Below are positions 35,684 to 48,929 of a DNA stretch of 64,000 nt, in pieces. The DNA comes from Ampelocalamus luodianensis. Taxonomy: Eukaryota; Streptophyta; Magnoliopsida; Poales; Poaceae. The DNA lies in the NCBI GenBank assembly GCA_036346255.1, contig CM070619.1:39624342-39688341 (forward strand), given 5' to 3'. A program made the translations under genes and the position numbers. The notes below the pieces were generated by a model that saw only the letters and a list, made by a program, of their open reading frames with translations, was not told the DNA's origin and ran no database searches. Position 1 is the first letter of the stretch. Each line of letters begins with the position of its first letter.

Positions 35684-37824
35684 CGGCTCGAGGAGGTCTA
35701 GGCACGACGGCGAGAAAGCGGGCGCCACGAGTCCTGTCGTCCCCAACTCGAGACGGCGATGAGCGATTGCCTCGATGGGGCCCGCTTGTCAGCGGCTGCG
35801 GCTCGGGCGTGATCGCGTGGGAAACGGAGCAGGTGCGGCTGATTGGTGGGACCGGACGGCAGTGCGCGTGCGGAGAGTGGGAGGGTCGACACGCGGGTCC
35901 AACAGTTTAGTGACAAAGCGCTGGTGAATGGTTTGTGGCCCAGCGGGAATAGGAGTGTGCTGAGGAGATTAGGCCCGAGACTATTTTGAGATTTTCAATA
36001 GTTTTTCTAATTTAGAAAATACCAAAAATCCAAATAAGCAATAGAATATAGCAAATGAACTCAGAAAAATTCTAGAAAAATCTAGAAAATATATCTGAGC
36101 ACACAGAACCCAAATAAAATAGTTTTGGCTATTGTTCAAGTTGGGATTATTCATATTAAATGTTTTTTTATTGTAAATTCCAATATTAAGCTTTTGAAAT
36201 TAAATTCAAATAAAATCCAAATGGTGAATTTTCTCCCTACTAACTATTAAAAGATTTTTAAGCTCTGAAAATTGGGATGTTACAATGCGTTAATTAAGAG
36301 TCGCACGTATGGGGTTAACGCTTAGTGACTAGCCGGCGAAATGGGCCACTAGGACCATACGTTGTGGTGGAGTCAAGCAAAGCCGGGAGTCATTAGCCAT
36401 TTAGGTAACGCTAGCCTGACATTTGCAAGACCCGGTCGGGTGGAGGACCTAGAAAGGAACCACCAGTCACGCCTCTGTGATCCTTTTTCTCTATAAACTA
36501 CAGCCAGCGACTCATTAATTAATGCCTCCCAAAGTACTAATTCAAGAGAGGTCCCATACCCTCTAGTGTGGTTAGCACGCACAAAATGCCTAGATAACAG
36601 GTACTCACAAGAAGTTCGGTCCTTAATTGACTTGGGCACCATTCGGTCCACACCCAAAAGCACACCAACATACCATTGTGCCCAAGTCTAAATCATTTTG
36701 TTTCAGTTTTGGTTTTCACAAGTAAACATGGCACAAGGCTGAAATCCTAAGTAATAATAAGTTTTATGTGATCAAGGTTATCGACAAGTCGATAATCGCC
36801 CATTCTACTTTAAGCTAAGCATGGCTAAGCTATAATTCGCAACTACTAAGTGACAAGAGTTCATCCAACGAACTCTCAATCACAGCAATAACCTAGGCTC
36901 ATGGTAGTAAAGGATAATCATTTGTCTAAGGAAATGCATCTACTAGGTCAATTATCGACAATAGTTTAACACAAACTAGCAATGCATACATAGAATTTGT
37001 AAACAACATAAATACTTAAAAATACTGGGATTAACATGATCAAAATGCTTGCCTTGCTGTAGATCACTTTCTTGCTGCAGAGGATTCACTCACGTACTCA
37101 GTAATTCCTTCGGAACCTAACGCGAAAACACGATAACCAAATAAGAACAAGAACTCCAAATAAAACTCCACAGTAAAAGTTCTCCAAATACCATGAAATT
37201 TATACAGCAGCAAGATTAAGATTTTACACAAATTTAGGAACAAGAATCAAGTCATTTGGACTAGGTATGAAAAAGTTATGACTAAACTAAGTTCTCTCAG
37301 CCTATTAATTCAATTAAATTAATTACTAGTACTCTTCATGGCGAAATTTTCTAGAATGATCTAAGGTCTGAATTTTTTATGGTAGGTAGATAATGTCATA
37401 CTAAGAATAGCAAACTTGAGTTTACATCATTTGAAGTTATAATTAATTAGTTATGATTTTTCTAAGTTCTAAAACTAGCATATATCATTTTTCAGGAACA
37501 TAAATAAAGACAAGGCCTAGTTCACATTAAAGCATGCCTACAGACAAATTTTACCAAGTTGAGTTTGCTCAGTTTGGATTTACAGAGAAAAAGTTATGTA
37601 TTTTACAAATTTGAGATAATTTCTAAACACCCATTTCATATTAAACAAGTTCATGCAGTTAAAGTCATTTCCTGCTACATAACAATGCCTAAATTCATTC
37701 TCAGATTAAAGTTCATACTCTAACAGAGCTAAAGCAATTGGAATCATTCAAAAAGGAGATAAAATGACAAAGTTATGCACTTTTGAAATTTTAAAAATTA
37801 AAAGACTTAGAAAATTTGAGCTCT

Positions 37825-39110
37825 CGGGAGGTCCAAATAAACTGAAGGAAAAAGGAGAGGTCGTGGGCCGTTGATCTTGCATCGCACGACCACGGACCTC
37901 GAAGCTGCACGCACAAAAGACCTCCTCCGCCTTTGGGGAGGTGCGACCGTTGAGATCGATCCAACGGCCACGACGGTGCATGCAGCGCAGACGCAAAGGA
38001 GGTCCTCGCGCTTATCGAGAGGTCGTGACCGTCGGATCAAGATCCGCGGTCCCAAGCACTAGGGGAGGTCCTAAGGTTAAACCTACGGAGGAGGTCCTGC
38101 ACGGCCAAGATCTCACGGAGGAGGTCTTCGACAGTCTAGATCTAGCGAGGAGGTCGAGCCCGTTAGATCTAAATATAGCAGTTGAGACCTAAGGAGGAGG
38201 TTCTGGTTGTCTTTATAAAAGACCGGTGGCTTTTACAAAGAGGACCCGAGGTGGGCTAAGGGTGGTCTTTGCAAAATGACCATGGGGAGGTCTTTGCGCA
38301 CGGGAAAGATCTAAGCGGCTAGGATTTAACCGGGGTGGTCCTAGGCGGTTAGGATCGACTCAGGGGAGGTCCTAGCGCAAGATTTCTCACGAGCGAGATC
38401 CAACGGCTAAAAACAAAACCGGGGAGGTCTTTAGCAGCGGAGATTACTCTAGGAGGTCTTGGGACTTAGAATTTACTCGAAATCCTTCTACAGTGCAGAT
38501 CTAGCAGGGGTGATCTTAACGGTGAGATTAAACTAGGGGAGGTCCGAGGCGAGGTCTTCACGGAGGAAGATCTCGGCGGTCGAGATGAACCCGGAGGAGG
38601 TTCGAGCGGTTGGGATTTTATAGGAGGTCTTGGGGTGAGGATTTTGCGGAGGATGACCCCGATGGCTAAGATCTCCCGGGGAGGTCTTAACGGCCAGTTT
38701 GCTCGGGGTGGCTTTGAGATTCCCTTTACAAAGACCAGGGTGGTCTTTTTGCAAAGAGGACCTCGGAGGAGGTCCTGCACTTAAGATTTTACAAAAGGAT
38801 CTAAGGGTCCAGATCTACCTAGAAGAGGTCTTTGTGGTGAGATTCAAAACCGAAGAGGTCCTGCGACCTAGAGTTTTCATAGAAAACTCCCAGCGGCACA
38901 GATCTAAACCGGGGAGCTCCTAAACGGCTGGGATAGAAACCAGGAGGTCTTAAGCGGCTAGGACTTGAGTTAGGGGGAGGTCCTAGAGACTGAGGTCCAA
39001 ACAAAGAGGTCTTGACGGCCACGATCAATGCGGGGAGGGAGGTCCTCGGAGGGAGGTCCTGAGCGGGAACTCAGAGGGTGATCCAACGGTCCAGATTAGA
39101 TCTAAGGAGG
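37825..39110 (-). repeat. Degenerate minisatellite in C, unit about 30 bp
   Basis: About 35-40 imperfect units. Each has a GGGGAGGTC or GGAGGAGGTC core followed by a CTAGCGG- or TTAACGG-like stretch and then GATCTAA or GATTTAA. Spacing of the GGTC cores is mostly 28-35 bases, with some half or fused units. The frames at 38466-39028 are by-products of the repeat. E is inserted at its end. Confidence 0.8.
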
Positions 39111-39115
39111 TCTTT
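39111..39115. repeat. Target-site duplication of E (TCTTT)
   Basis: TCTTT at 39111-39115 and 47899-47903, directly outside E. Confidence 0.92.
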
Positions 39116-39653
39116 TGTAACACCCCAGCCCGACATGAGCCTGGAATGCTACTAAACAAACTCTAGTAACTCTAAAGTAGACAATCCTAATAAATTTTGG
39201 CAGAACCTCCCTTATAAAGTTAATTACACGGAGGTTCCAACACACAGATTATTCAAATAATAATTAAGACTTTCATCCAAAGACATGAAAAGATAAACAA
39301 TGACATGCTAAGAATCCAACAAAACTAGAGAGATATGACGATCCACTACTCATCATTATTACATCAATCCATTGCATAAGACAAAATATAATAATCTAAA
39401 ATTAACTTCGTTCTGAAGATCATTCAACTTTATTTAGTTCATGTGGTATGTGTGTGTCTAGCAGTCTACTTCCCCATGCATGTCATTCTTGGCTCAAGTA
39501 CCTAAAACAACAATAAAAGCAAGAGTGAGTCCACTGACTCAGCAAGTACATAAAGAAACTATAACATCAACATACATATAAAGGAGATCAACATCAAACA
39601 TCTCATATGCAAATGCAATGCTCAAGGAACCTTTATCTTTAACTTTACGTGTG

Positions 39654-39838
39654 CATTACACGTGTCATGCAGTATCGACATTGCCGCCGCATGCCCATGC
39701 ACATCTTGGCACGCACAGTGGACCAATTGCCCGTTACTCATAAATGCGGGGACCTCAAGCCCACACTCCACAGTGAGGATCTCGGCCCGCCATATTCATG
39801 ACGGGTTCTCAAAGAAACATACTTGGTCACGCGTGACC
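39654..39838 (-). other. Row of hairpins in E 3' LTR (partly decayed)
   Basis: Same series as at 46200-46394, but several arms are damaged here, such as the first and third hairpins. CCCGCCAT/ATGACGGG and GGTCACGCGTGACC remain. Confidence 0.6.
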
Positions 39839-40892
39839 AAGCCTCAATATGCTTTCAATATGCAAATGCTCATCTTCCAATCAATATCAAATTTACCAAA
39901 AGAAAACAACACTTAACCACAGTAAAGCATGAGCATCATTTGAGCAATAACCATACTTAAACATTCATGAGGTATACCATCTTGCTATGCAACCATATAA
40001 CAAATAACACACAATATAGCCAATCATTCAAACAACAATGCACTTGCCTCAACCGTGCGAAAGGTGGATGCAGAGGATAAGGTACTGCTCCCGGAGCCAA
40101 ACCCACACCTGGACATGAAGAAAACCCCATTCTAAGACCAACATTCTGGACCAAAATCATAAGTAACATCGCAATTGAACTCGCTAATATCTTAGCATTT
40201 TCTAATTCTCATAATCTCTAGCGATCAGTCACTGCAGACAGCTAGCTTCTAAAATACGTAACTTTCTGCTCGGGTGTCCAAATAAGATGATCTTGGTCAT
40301 TCTGGAAAGGTAATTAAAATTTCTAAATAAACTTAGTTGGGGAGACCCTCTGATTCGGCCATCTACTAGTCCTACCAATCCATTTAATCAGAGCAAACAT
40401 TTCACGTCGGGTTTCTGGACAGAAATAATGAAATTATCATAACTTTCTCTATGTTCGTCCGAATTCCATGATCTTTAGTTTTCCTGAAATCTAGAAGGAT
40501 TATCTACAACTTTCGTTATACTGGGGTTCTCAGATTTCTACTTTAACCATCACTTTTAGTCGGTTTTCTACAAACTGCCTAATTCTTGTGAGCAGTGGAA
40601 CAGCAGTCTTAGAAAAATCATAACTCTCTAACCGTTAATCGGATTTGGGTAAACTTGGCGGCCACTGAAAGATAAGACAATAACTTACAACTCTCTAGGA
40701 GACCAAAACTCCAGATTCATCTTCTAACCACATGAAATTTACCCATAAGCCACTGGAGGAAAACTGAAAAACAGCAGGCCGAATGCCATCTAACCAAAGA
40801 CTACCAAAATCTCTTCCAAGACTAATTACCCTACAAGAACGTCTCGTTACCCTTGACGACGTGCTGAACGACGATGATCAGCCCCGAAGACG

Positions 40893-40975
40893 AACCTACT
40901 TCTCCTCTCTTCCTTCTCTTCTCCTCTCCTTCTTCCTCCTTCTCTTCTTTTCTCCTTCTTCTTCCTCCTTGGCAG
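40893..40975. repeat. Polypyrimidine (CT-rich) tract
   Basis: About 80 bases almost purely C and T, with matching tracts at 47452-47527 and 62800-62875. On the sense strand it is GA-rich and lies downstream of the telo-box. Confidence 0.8.
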
Positions 40976-41348
40976 CCGTGCAATGGAGCTCCTTCTCCTC
41001 CTTGGCCAGCAGCAATGGAGGTGGTGGGGAGGGTGGAGAGGGCGCAAGGAGGTGAGGGAGGTGGAGAGGTGGAGAGGGGGTGGCGGCGGTTGGGAGTGGG
41101 GAGGAAGGGGAGGGAAGGGGGTCGGCTAGGGTTTGGGAAGGAGTGGCGCCCCCTTTGCTATGGCGGCCACCCTTGGGCCCTCTTGGGCCATGGGCTCTAG
41201 CCCAAGTTGCCGCTAAATTACTCTTTTCCCCCTCTACAACTCCAGCACTGCAATCTTTCCAATTGGTCCCTCCCGACATTCCGTTAAATAATCTCCCGAA
41301 CCGATTCTCCCTTCTGACTTCTAGTGCTTCACCCATGGGGATATTACA

Positions 41349-41361
41349 TTCTACCCCCCTT
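41349..41361 (-). promoter_or_regulatory. Polypurine tract of element E
   Basis: AAGGGGGGTAGAA in element sense, next to TGTAATATCCCC. An inverted repeat GATTCG/CGAATC lies just inside at 41367-41382. Confidence 0.9.
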
Positions 41362-41394
41362 AACAGGATTCGAACCCGAATCTAAACGCCCACA

Positions 41395-41604
41395 TCACGA
41401 GTTAAAACCGAAACCGGAAACTAAGCAACAAAAGAACACACCTGAGGTGAACAAATCTGGATAAAGCTCGCGCATGTAAGACTCCAACTCCCAGGTCGCT
41501 TCCCTCTCAGACTTAGGGAACCACATCATCTTAACGGATACCACCGTCTTACATCTGAACATTCGTCTCGACCTTTTCAGGTACAAACAACACACGAGAC
41601 TCAA
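41395..41604 (-). pseudogene. Element E chromodomain remnant
   Basis: The frame encodes EREATWELESYMRELYPDLF, the terminal helix of a chromovirus chromodomain, close upstream of the PPT as expected. The preceding part (VVSVKMMWFPKS) keeps the strand before it. Nothing of the integrase core is seen upstream. It shows that E descends from an autonomous chromovirus. Confidence 0.75.
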
Positions 41605-44600
41605 AGGTAAAGTCTTACTCGTTGGCTAACGATTATAATGAAATCTCAAACCTCGGACCTCTCAGGTACTTACTCAGTACTGAAACATTCAAGATGTTGA
41701 GTACTCTGCGCATGGACTCGAGACAGTCATGGCGTTACGTTGTCTACCAAAAATCAAACCAAGTACCATGGGTCAACCTTCCCTTTAGTACCGAACTAGC
41801 CAACACGCATAAAACTCACAGAATTCCCATCCCACTTATTAATCGGACTCTTCAAGAAACAAGGAGCACCTCTTTTAACCAGAACACTCAACAGGGACTC
41901 TCTTTACCCAACCCTTTATAAAGAACCCAATTGAAAATAATGGATTCACAACGCAACCAAGAAATGGCAACTCCACACCTAAAAGGGTAAAATTCCAAAA
42001 GCGAAGATTTCTCACGAAACCCTTCCACTCTCCATGTAGGCGTTTATAATCAACACCATGAACCAAAAGGGAACCACTGAATGCCGAATGAATTATTTTC
42101 ATTTGTTTGTCTTATCAGAAAGAATCTCAGATACCGAGAAAACCAACTCAATTCACGTTTGGCATCCGTCACGAAGACAAATCTCAAATAAGAACCAAGA
42201 CAACATTTCATTAACCAAGAATACAACCTTTTCCTCAAACTTTATTGTAGGGTTTTCACTTTTATCTTAAACCTTGAGATTCCAAATCATCGCATATCAC
42301 ACTAATGCATTTCTCTTAAATTGACAACTTCAATGCTATGCTCAAACCGATTACAAAATCCACACCTATGTAGAGAGACTCTTTCATCTCACAATAACAT
42401 ACTCGGATCATCTTCTCTATCAAAGGAATTATTTTGACAAATAATTCCCAACATTCCTCAATATAAATTTCATCCACAATCATATTTATTCACTTTACCA
42501 AAGGTATTCTATCCAAAACAACACACTATTCAAAATTCGCTTCTGTTTCATCCGCCTCTACACATATTATTGGGTCTCCACGGTCCTAGCATAACATGCA
42601 AAGCCCCAAATTTAATCTCTAAGTCTCCTACCATGAGTTTCTGGTTTAATGGATAAGAAATCCTCACATTCGTTTACTAATATTTCACAGATTTAAACAA
42701 TAACGTATTCATTAATATCATCATTCCTTATTAATCAAGTAACCGCTTAAAGCGATTTATTTCACCAATATTAGACATTCTCTAATCCACACCAATCCAA
42801 TCCAATTACACAATTGCAATATACCTCTTCATAATACCCAAACCGATTGACCAAGATTCAAACATACTCAATACCTAACATCAATAGATAAATATATATT
42901 CTTGCTCAAGTTATCCCAAGAGATAATCTAACTCCCATAGGGTTATTCACGAGGCGAATCATTCTTGACAATAACTCCACCATCCTGCTAGCCCATTAAT
43001 TAACACAACGATTAATTTTCTCCACACTGCTCTTCATCATGAACTATATCATTATAATTTCTCTACACAATCTTACCAAGTACCCAATTGTGATACTACA
43101 ATAAATTGATCACGACTTCCGGACTTTCTAATTCTAATATTATGTGAAAATGATCACATGATCTTGGGCCACCTCTTGCTATAGGTTCTACTAGTTGTGA
43201 TTTGAAACTGATGGCTCAAAAGACAACATTCTATTAAAATCAAATCCTCTCCAATGACTATTCTAATAAATCAATTTATTACTCAAGTACCTCACAAACA
43301 ACTTGACACCTAAGGCTCACAAAGCCATCTACTAGGCCACCACTAACTTAGTTGCCAAAACACAACCAAAAAACTTTGCAATGCAATTCGATTAGCATTT
43401 TATTAGCGAAGAGGCAAATAGCATAAATTTGAACACAATAGCAAGCGTTACCACTTACAATAGTTACAAGATCAAGAGAAATAATCAAATAGCAATGATC
43501 TCAAAAAAAAACAAAGATGAGATCATGGACGATGACATACGCCCACAAACAGAGAATAGCCAACCTCGAAAGAGAATAAAACATTGCTTTTGGGATTAGA
43601 AACTTTGTTGGTCAAACCGAAAATTTAGGCAAAGATCGAAAAAAGCAGAAATTACAAAACTTGACTTCAACCTCAAATACTTCTACTTCACTCTTACTTT
43701 TAATAAGGAAACGACTTTCGTTGGTTCTGACATCACCATGCTAATTCCAACCGAGAGAGATTTAAAGGCCACATCATTTAGATCACTAGGGGCTAATAAA
43801 ACCTCTCAACATATCATATTGCTCAAAACAAATTCAGTTATCGTATCAACATGAGGTCTGAAAGATCACATACCCAAAACTAGAAACCTTTTCACTTAAT
43901 CCGTGTGAGGCAAGCGGTCCAATCCCTTTATACAAAACATTCACTATTATCATCATAATCCCTTATTGACAATCACACTATCAATGAAATAATACACTCC
44001 TAGCGATAATCATCATCGCCTCTCATCCCATTCTAAATCTCCCAAAGAAACACCAGTCACAAGGTTGAAACAAACCTCATGTACAAAATCATACCTATTA
44101 AAAATCATCTTCGCAAACGCGTTTCAGATATCACTTATTCATTCATCTATGCAACCATTAGTGTTGCTTAACACACTTCAACTATCATTGACATTTATCT
44201 TTATCACGCTTTGCAAAAGCGAGTTCTACGTCTATTTGTATTCACTAACCATCAATAAACACCGAGTCAACCTTCCACTTTATGCTCGAGTTTTAGGGCA
44301 AAATATAATTAGACATTCAATAATATCATCTCCTGTAAAATAGGGTCTCACAAGATGCCACCTCAACATTCATCTAATCTGATATACATGTTTCAATCTA
44401 GAAATTTATGTATGCTCAACAAGTAACTAGTTTAAGAAAATTTCGGATGGATATCCTCTAAGGCATCGTTCAACACATCCTTAACATAACCATCTCGAAT
44501 GGGTAGACTAATCCATTGAAACACATTACTCCGTATTACCCAACAAATCTACCAATTTTCACAATCTTAATGATTAGAACAAGTCATCAAGAACTACTAA

Positions 44601-45645
44601 AAGACAGCATTCACTTAATCGACCTCAATTACAAAGTTACGGGTTTAAAACCAATCATGTTCCATGCAAAAGTCTCATCTTGGTAATTCATACCTTATCA
44701 ATTAATCTAGATGATTACCACATTCCAACTAAACTCAACCGCACACATAAGCGAGTTTAAGATCTTTTTTCTTTAGGAAAAGAGGCATAACACTTCCACA
44801 CTCGAAATAATCCAGGAGAAACACATAAGCCAAAGGTTTCACAAGTTAAAGAATTTGCAACAGAAAACTCAATCAACTTCCCTTCTAAGGATTTTAGTTA
44901 AAAATCGTTTAAACACCATTGAACAGGCTCAACTTGACAACCCAAATCAAAATCATTAATTTCTTTTGGCTACAACCTCGCATTTAACCCCAAAAAGTCA
45001 TCGCTAAGGGTTTAACATTTTCTTTTGTAAAGAGAAGAATTCAACTTCAACGCTCAAAATACCTAAGAGATACATTGAGTCAAAACTTCCACATACTAGA
45101 AGATTTGCAAAGGAAACATTCATTATCCAAATCATCAAACGAATAAATGGGTCAAAATCTCCAATAGGAAAGATGGAACAACCATGAAAATAACAAGTTC
45201 GCCAATTAACAACGAACACGAATAGCAGAGCCACTCAACAGACGGAAGGCAATAATCGCTCTAGAAAACAAATAGAGACCCATTAAAACCCTCACCGCAA
45301 TCGACAAGAATTGGCCAAACTCGAATCTGGGAAGAGAACGCTTTTTCTGGAGAAACTTATCCTCAACACTTCTAACTATGATACTTATGGTAACTACTTC
45401 CCTATTCCCATACCACAAAGAGTGGTGTAACATGGCAAAGTTCAGAGTCACAACCACGACCTCAACTTCTCAAATGTGGGTTATCCCCACACATAATATC
45501 TATAATATTATTTTATAGATATATCGTTCAACTCATAACAGAACCTTCAATACAACATACTAAGCGTGAATGCAATGCAAAACCCAATCCCACCTCATGT
45601 GCTTAGTGTGTCAAGTTTAATAATTACAAAACCACGGACCTCTGA
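41605..45645 (-). other. Element E internal region without coding capacity
   Basis: 4 kb of AT-rich sequence with only short frames and no recognisable domain. Its PPT side (41940-42070) aligns with J at 63825-63975, and its PBS side with F at 1400-2102. A small hairpin (ATATCTATAA/TTATAGATAT) lies at about 45495-45523. Confidence 0.8.
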
Positions 45646-45660
45646 CCGCTCTGATACCAA
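45646..45660 (-). promoter_or_regulatory. Primer-binding site of element E
   Basis: TGGTATCAGAGCGGT in element sense, matching initiator tRNA-Met. Confidence 0.92.
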
Positions 45661-45662
45661 TC

Positions 45663-47898
45663 AGTAACACTTGACCACATGAGCCTGGAATGCTACTAAA
45701 CAAACTCTAGTAACTCTAAAGTAGACAATCCTAATAAATTTTGGCAGAACCTCCCTTGTAAAGTTAATTACACGGAGGTTCCAACACATAGATTATTCAA
45801 ATAATAATTAAGACTTTCATCCAAAGACATGAAAAGATAAACAATGACATGCTAAGAATCCAACAAAACTAGAGAGATATGACGATCCACTACTCATCAT
45901 TATTACATCAATCCATTGCATAAGACAAAATATAATAATCTAAAATTAACTTCGTTCTGAAGATCATTCAACTTTATTTAGTTCATGTGGTATGTGTGTG
46001 TCTAGCAGTCTACTTCCCCCCATGCATGTCATTCTTGGCTCGGGTACCTAAAAAAACAATAAAAGCAAGAGTGAGTCCACAGACTCAGCAAGTACATGCA
46101 TAAACTATAACATCAACATACATATAAAGGAGATCAACATCAAACATCTCATATGCAAATGCAATGCTCAAGGAACCTTTATCTTTAACTTTCTGTGTTC
46201 ATTACACCGGTAATGCAGAGTATGCGACCGCCGCCGCATACCCATGCCTGTGCGCGCACGCACAGGGACCAATTGCTCGTTACTCCGCAAGTAACGGGGA
46301 CCTCAAGCCCACACTCCACGAGTGAGGGGATCTCGGGCCCGCCATATTCATGACGGGGTTCTCAAAGGGAAACATACTTGGTCACCGCGTGACCAAGCCT
46401 CAATATGCTTTCAATATGCAAATGCTCATCTTCCAATCAGTATCAAATTTACCAAAAGACAACAACACTTAACCACAGTAAAGCATGAGCATCATTTGAG
46501 CAATAACCATACTTAAACATTCATCAAGTATACCATCTTGCTATGCAACCATATAACAAATAACACACAATATAGCCAATCATTCAAACAACAATGCACT
46601 TGCCTCAACGTGTGCGAAAGGTGGATCTGAGAGGATAAGTACTTGCTCCCGGAGCCAAACCCACACCTGGACATGAAGAAAACCCCATTCTAAGACCAAC
46701 ATTATGGACCAAAATCATAAGTAACATCGCAATTGAACTCGCTAATATCTTAGCATTTTCTAATTCTCATAATCTCTAGCGATCAGTCACTGGAGACAGC
46801 TAGCTTCTAAAATACGTAACTTTCTGCTCGGGTGTCCAAATAAGATGATCTTGGACATTCTGGAAAGTTAATTAAAATTTCTAAATAAACTTAGTTGGGG
46901 AGACCCTCTGATTCGGCCATCTACTAGTCCTACCAATCCATTTAATTAGAGCAAACATTTCACGTCGGGTTTCTGGACAGAAATAATGAAATTATCATAA
47001 CTTTCTCTATGTTCGTCCGAATTCCATTATCTTTAGTTTTCCTGAAAGCTAGAAGGATTATCTACAACTTTCGTTATACTGGGGTTCTCAGATTTCCACT
47101 TTAACCATCACTTTTAGTCGGTTTTCTACAAACTGCCTAATTACTGACAGAGCAGTGGAACAGCAGTCTTAGAAAAATCATAACTCTCTAACCGTTAATC
47201 GGATTTGGGTGAACTTGGCGGCTACTGAAATCTAGGACAATAGCCTACAACTCTCTAGGAGACCAAAACTCCAGATTCATCCTCTAACAACATGAAATTT
47301 ACCCCTCAAGCCACTGGACGAAAACTGAAAAACAGCAGGCCGAATGCCATCTAACCAAAGACTACCAAAATCTCTTCCAAGACTAATTACCCTACAAGAG
47401 CGTCTCGTTACCCTTGGCGACGTGCTGAGCAGCGATGATCAGCCCGAAGAGACCTCCTTCTCCTCTCTTCCTTCTCTTCTCCTCTCCTTCTTCCTCCTTC
47501 TCTTCTTTTCTCCTTCTTCTTCCTCCTTGGCAGGTGCAATGGAGCTCCTTCTCCTCCTTGGCCAGCAGCAATGGAGGTGGTGGGAAGGTGGAGAGGGGCG
47601 CAGGGAGGTGGAGGAGGTGGAGAGGGGAGTGGCGGCCGGTTGGGAGTGGGGAGGAAGGGGGAGGAAGGGGGTCGGCTAGGGTTTGGGAAGGGAGTGGCGC
47701 CCCCTTTTGCTATGGCAGCCACCCTTGGGCCCCTTGGGCCATGAGCTCTAGCCCAAGTTGCCGCTAAATTACTCTTTTCCCCTCTACAAGCTGCAGATTT
47801 GCAATCTTTCCAATTGGTCCTCCCGACATTCCGTTAAATAATTTCCCGAACCGATTCTCCCTTCTGACTTCTAGTGCTTCACCCATCGGGATATTACA
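45663..47898 (-). repeat. Element E 5' LTR
   Basis: AGTAACAC...GGGATATTACA; the terminal base on the PBS side has changed from T to A. Otherwise it is nearly identical to the 3' LTR. It carries the best preserved hairpin row, a polypyrimidine tract (47452-47527) and a telo-box (47676-47684). Confidence 0.94.
46200..46394 (-). other. Row of seven hairpins in E 5' LTR
   Basis: In order: CATTAC/GTAATG, GTATGCG/CGCATAC, CCTGTGCG/GCACAGG, GTTAC/GTAAC, CCACACT/AGTGAGG, CCCGCCAT/ATGACGGG, GGTCAC/GTGACC. Several right arms are followed by GGGACC, GGGGACC, GGGGATC or GGGGTTC. It lies 0.54 kb from the PBS-side LTR end. Confidence 0.75.
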
Positions 47899-48929
47899 TC
47901 TTTAACGGTCATGATTTAACCTAAGAGGTCTGAAACATAACAGGACACACGTTTAGCCGATAGGAACTGTATTGAACGCTAAAGATTAGGCTTTAGGACA
48001 ACATAAATGCTAATCATTGGCCACAGGACTTGTCCGAGGAAGGTGTGACAAAAACACGAGTTCGGGTTTTAGCTCACCGCCGGCGAAGTGGACCATGCCG
48101 GCAGGAACCAAGGGCACAGATGGACTCTAAATAGCGAGGAGAACCTAAAGGTGCCAAACACTAGGGCTAAAACACCTCCTACCGGCGCTAGCCGGAGATG
48201 ACCGCCGGAGGTACAAAAACGACAAAAAGAAAAACTAACGTGGTCTAATCAGGACAGAAGCTCAAACACTTGGGCACTAACACGAGGACGGTGAAATCAA
48301 GGAAACCGCTCGAGGAGCTCTAGCGACAAAAGTCTTCTTTGGAGATGGGAAGAAAGCGATCCGCTTCAATGAACAAGTTTCCACTTTGCCAAATCACGAG
48401 GAGGCCAAGCAGAGCAAGTTGGGAAATGCTCAAGGTGATTCAAATAAACTAGTTGACAGGACAAGAATCCCAAGTGAACCACTGGAGCCACAGAAGGCTT
48501 CGAGGAGCTCCAAGGCCCTGCAATGGTGGCTAGGAGGTCTTGGTGTTACGAGCACAAGAACGCAGAGAAGGAGCTCAGGTGGGCACAAAGGTGTCTAAGA
48601 GGAGCTAAGGAAGAGCTTAGGGTTTCATTTAAGCCGAGAGAGCAAAGGAGTGGGGCAAGGTTGATCTCCACTGCACTCGAAGTCAAAGTCCCCATGCCAT
48701 GGAAGTACATGAAATGACAGGGCGGGCAGGTGGAAAAGAGGACTTTGGAAAAAGGTGCTGACATGCATTAAAGGTTTGTAGAGCTAGCCATTGACAAGGA
48801 CATGATTTGACAAGGCGCTGCTCCAACTGCTGTAGCTCTGGCACACACGCATGTCTGCAAAAGCAATGATGACCAGTCCCAGAGGTCCCACCAGGCAGTG
48901 AGAGGCCCAAAAGAAACTGGTCAAGGAGC

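Larger units (their letters stand above)
33217..36284 (-). mobile_element. D: solo LTR, 3.07 kb
   Basis: TGTCGGGACCCG...GATGTTACA, with a perfect TSD and no internal domain. The start differs from the TGTGAGGACC families, so it is a separate lineage, but it keeps the hairpin cassette. 35130-35900 is GC-rich. The overlapping frames there on both strands are low-complexity Arg/Ala/Pro-rich and are not called as genes. Confidence 0.93.
39116..41348 (-). repeat. Element E 3' LTR
   Basis: TGTAACACCCCAGCC...GGGATATTACA, 2.23 kb. It includes the hairpin row (39654-39838), a polypyrimidine tract (40893-40975) and a telo-box (41126-41134). The frames at 40783-41385 come from the polypyrimidine and GA-rich stretch. 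Confidence 0.94.
39116..47898 (-). mobile_element. Element E: complete, non-coding LTR retrotransposon
   Basis: 8.8 kb: LTRs 39116-41348 and 45663-47898, PPT, PBS and a perfect TSD. The two LTRs are nearly identical over long stretches, so it is a young insertion. Yet the 4.3-kb internal region has no gag, RT or integrase, only a chromodomain tail beside the PPT. This fits a large retrotransposon derivative mobilised in trans. F and J share the same internal sequence. Confidence 0.92.

Noticed and set aside
35032..35762. Frames of up to 197 codons in D
   Set aside because: Arg/Pro/Ala-rich, present on both strands, inside a solo LTR with precise ends and TSD.
40783..41385. Long overlapping frames on both strands rich in Ser/Leu/Pro or Glu/Arg (also at 47344-47767, 56361-56902 and 62667-63172)
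   Set aside because: They arise from the polypyrimidine and GA-rich tract in E-type LTRs, recur in every copy with different ends, and show no domain.
41395..45660. A pararetrovirus or a hidden gag-pol in E
   Set aside because: No RT, RNase H, integrase or movement-protein motif in any frame. Only the chromodomain tail is readable.
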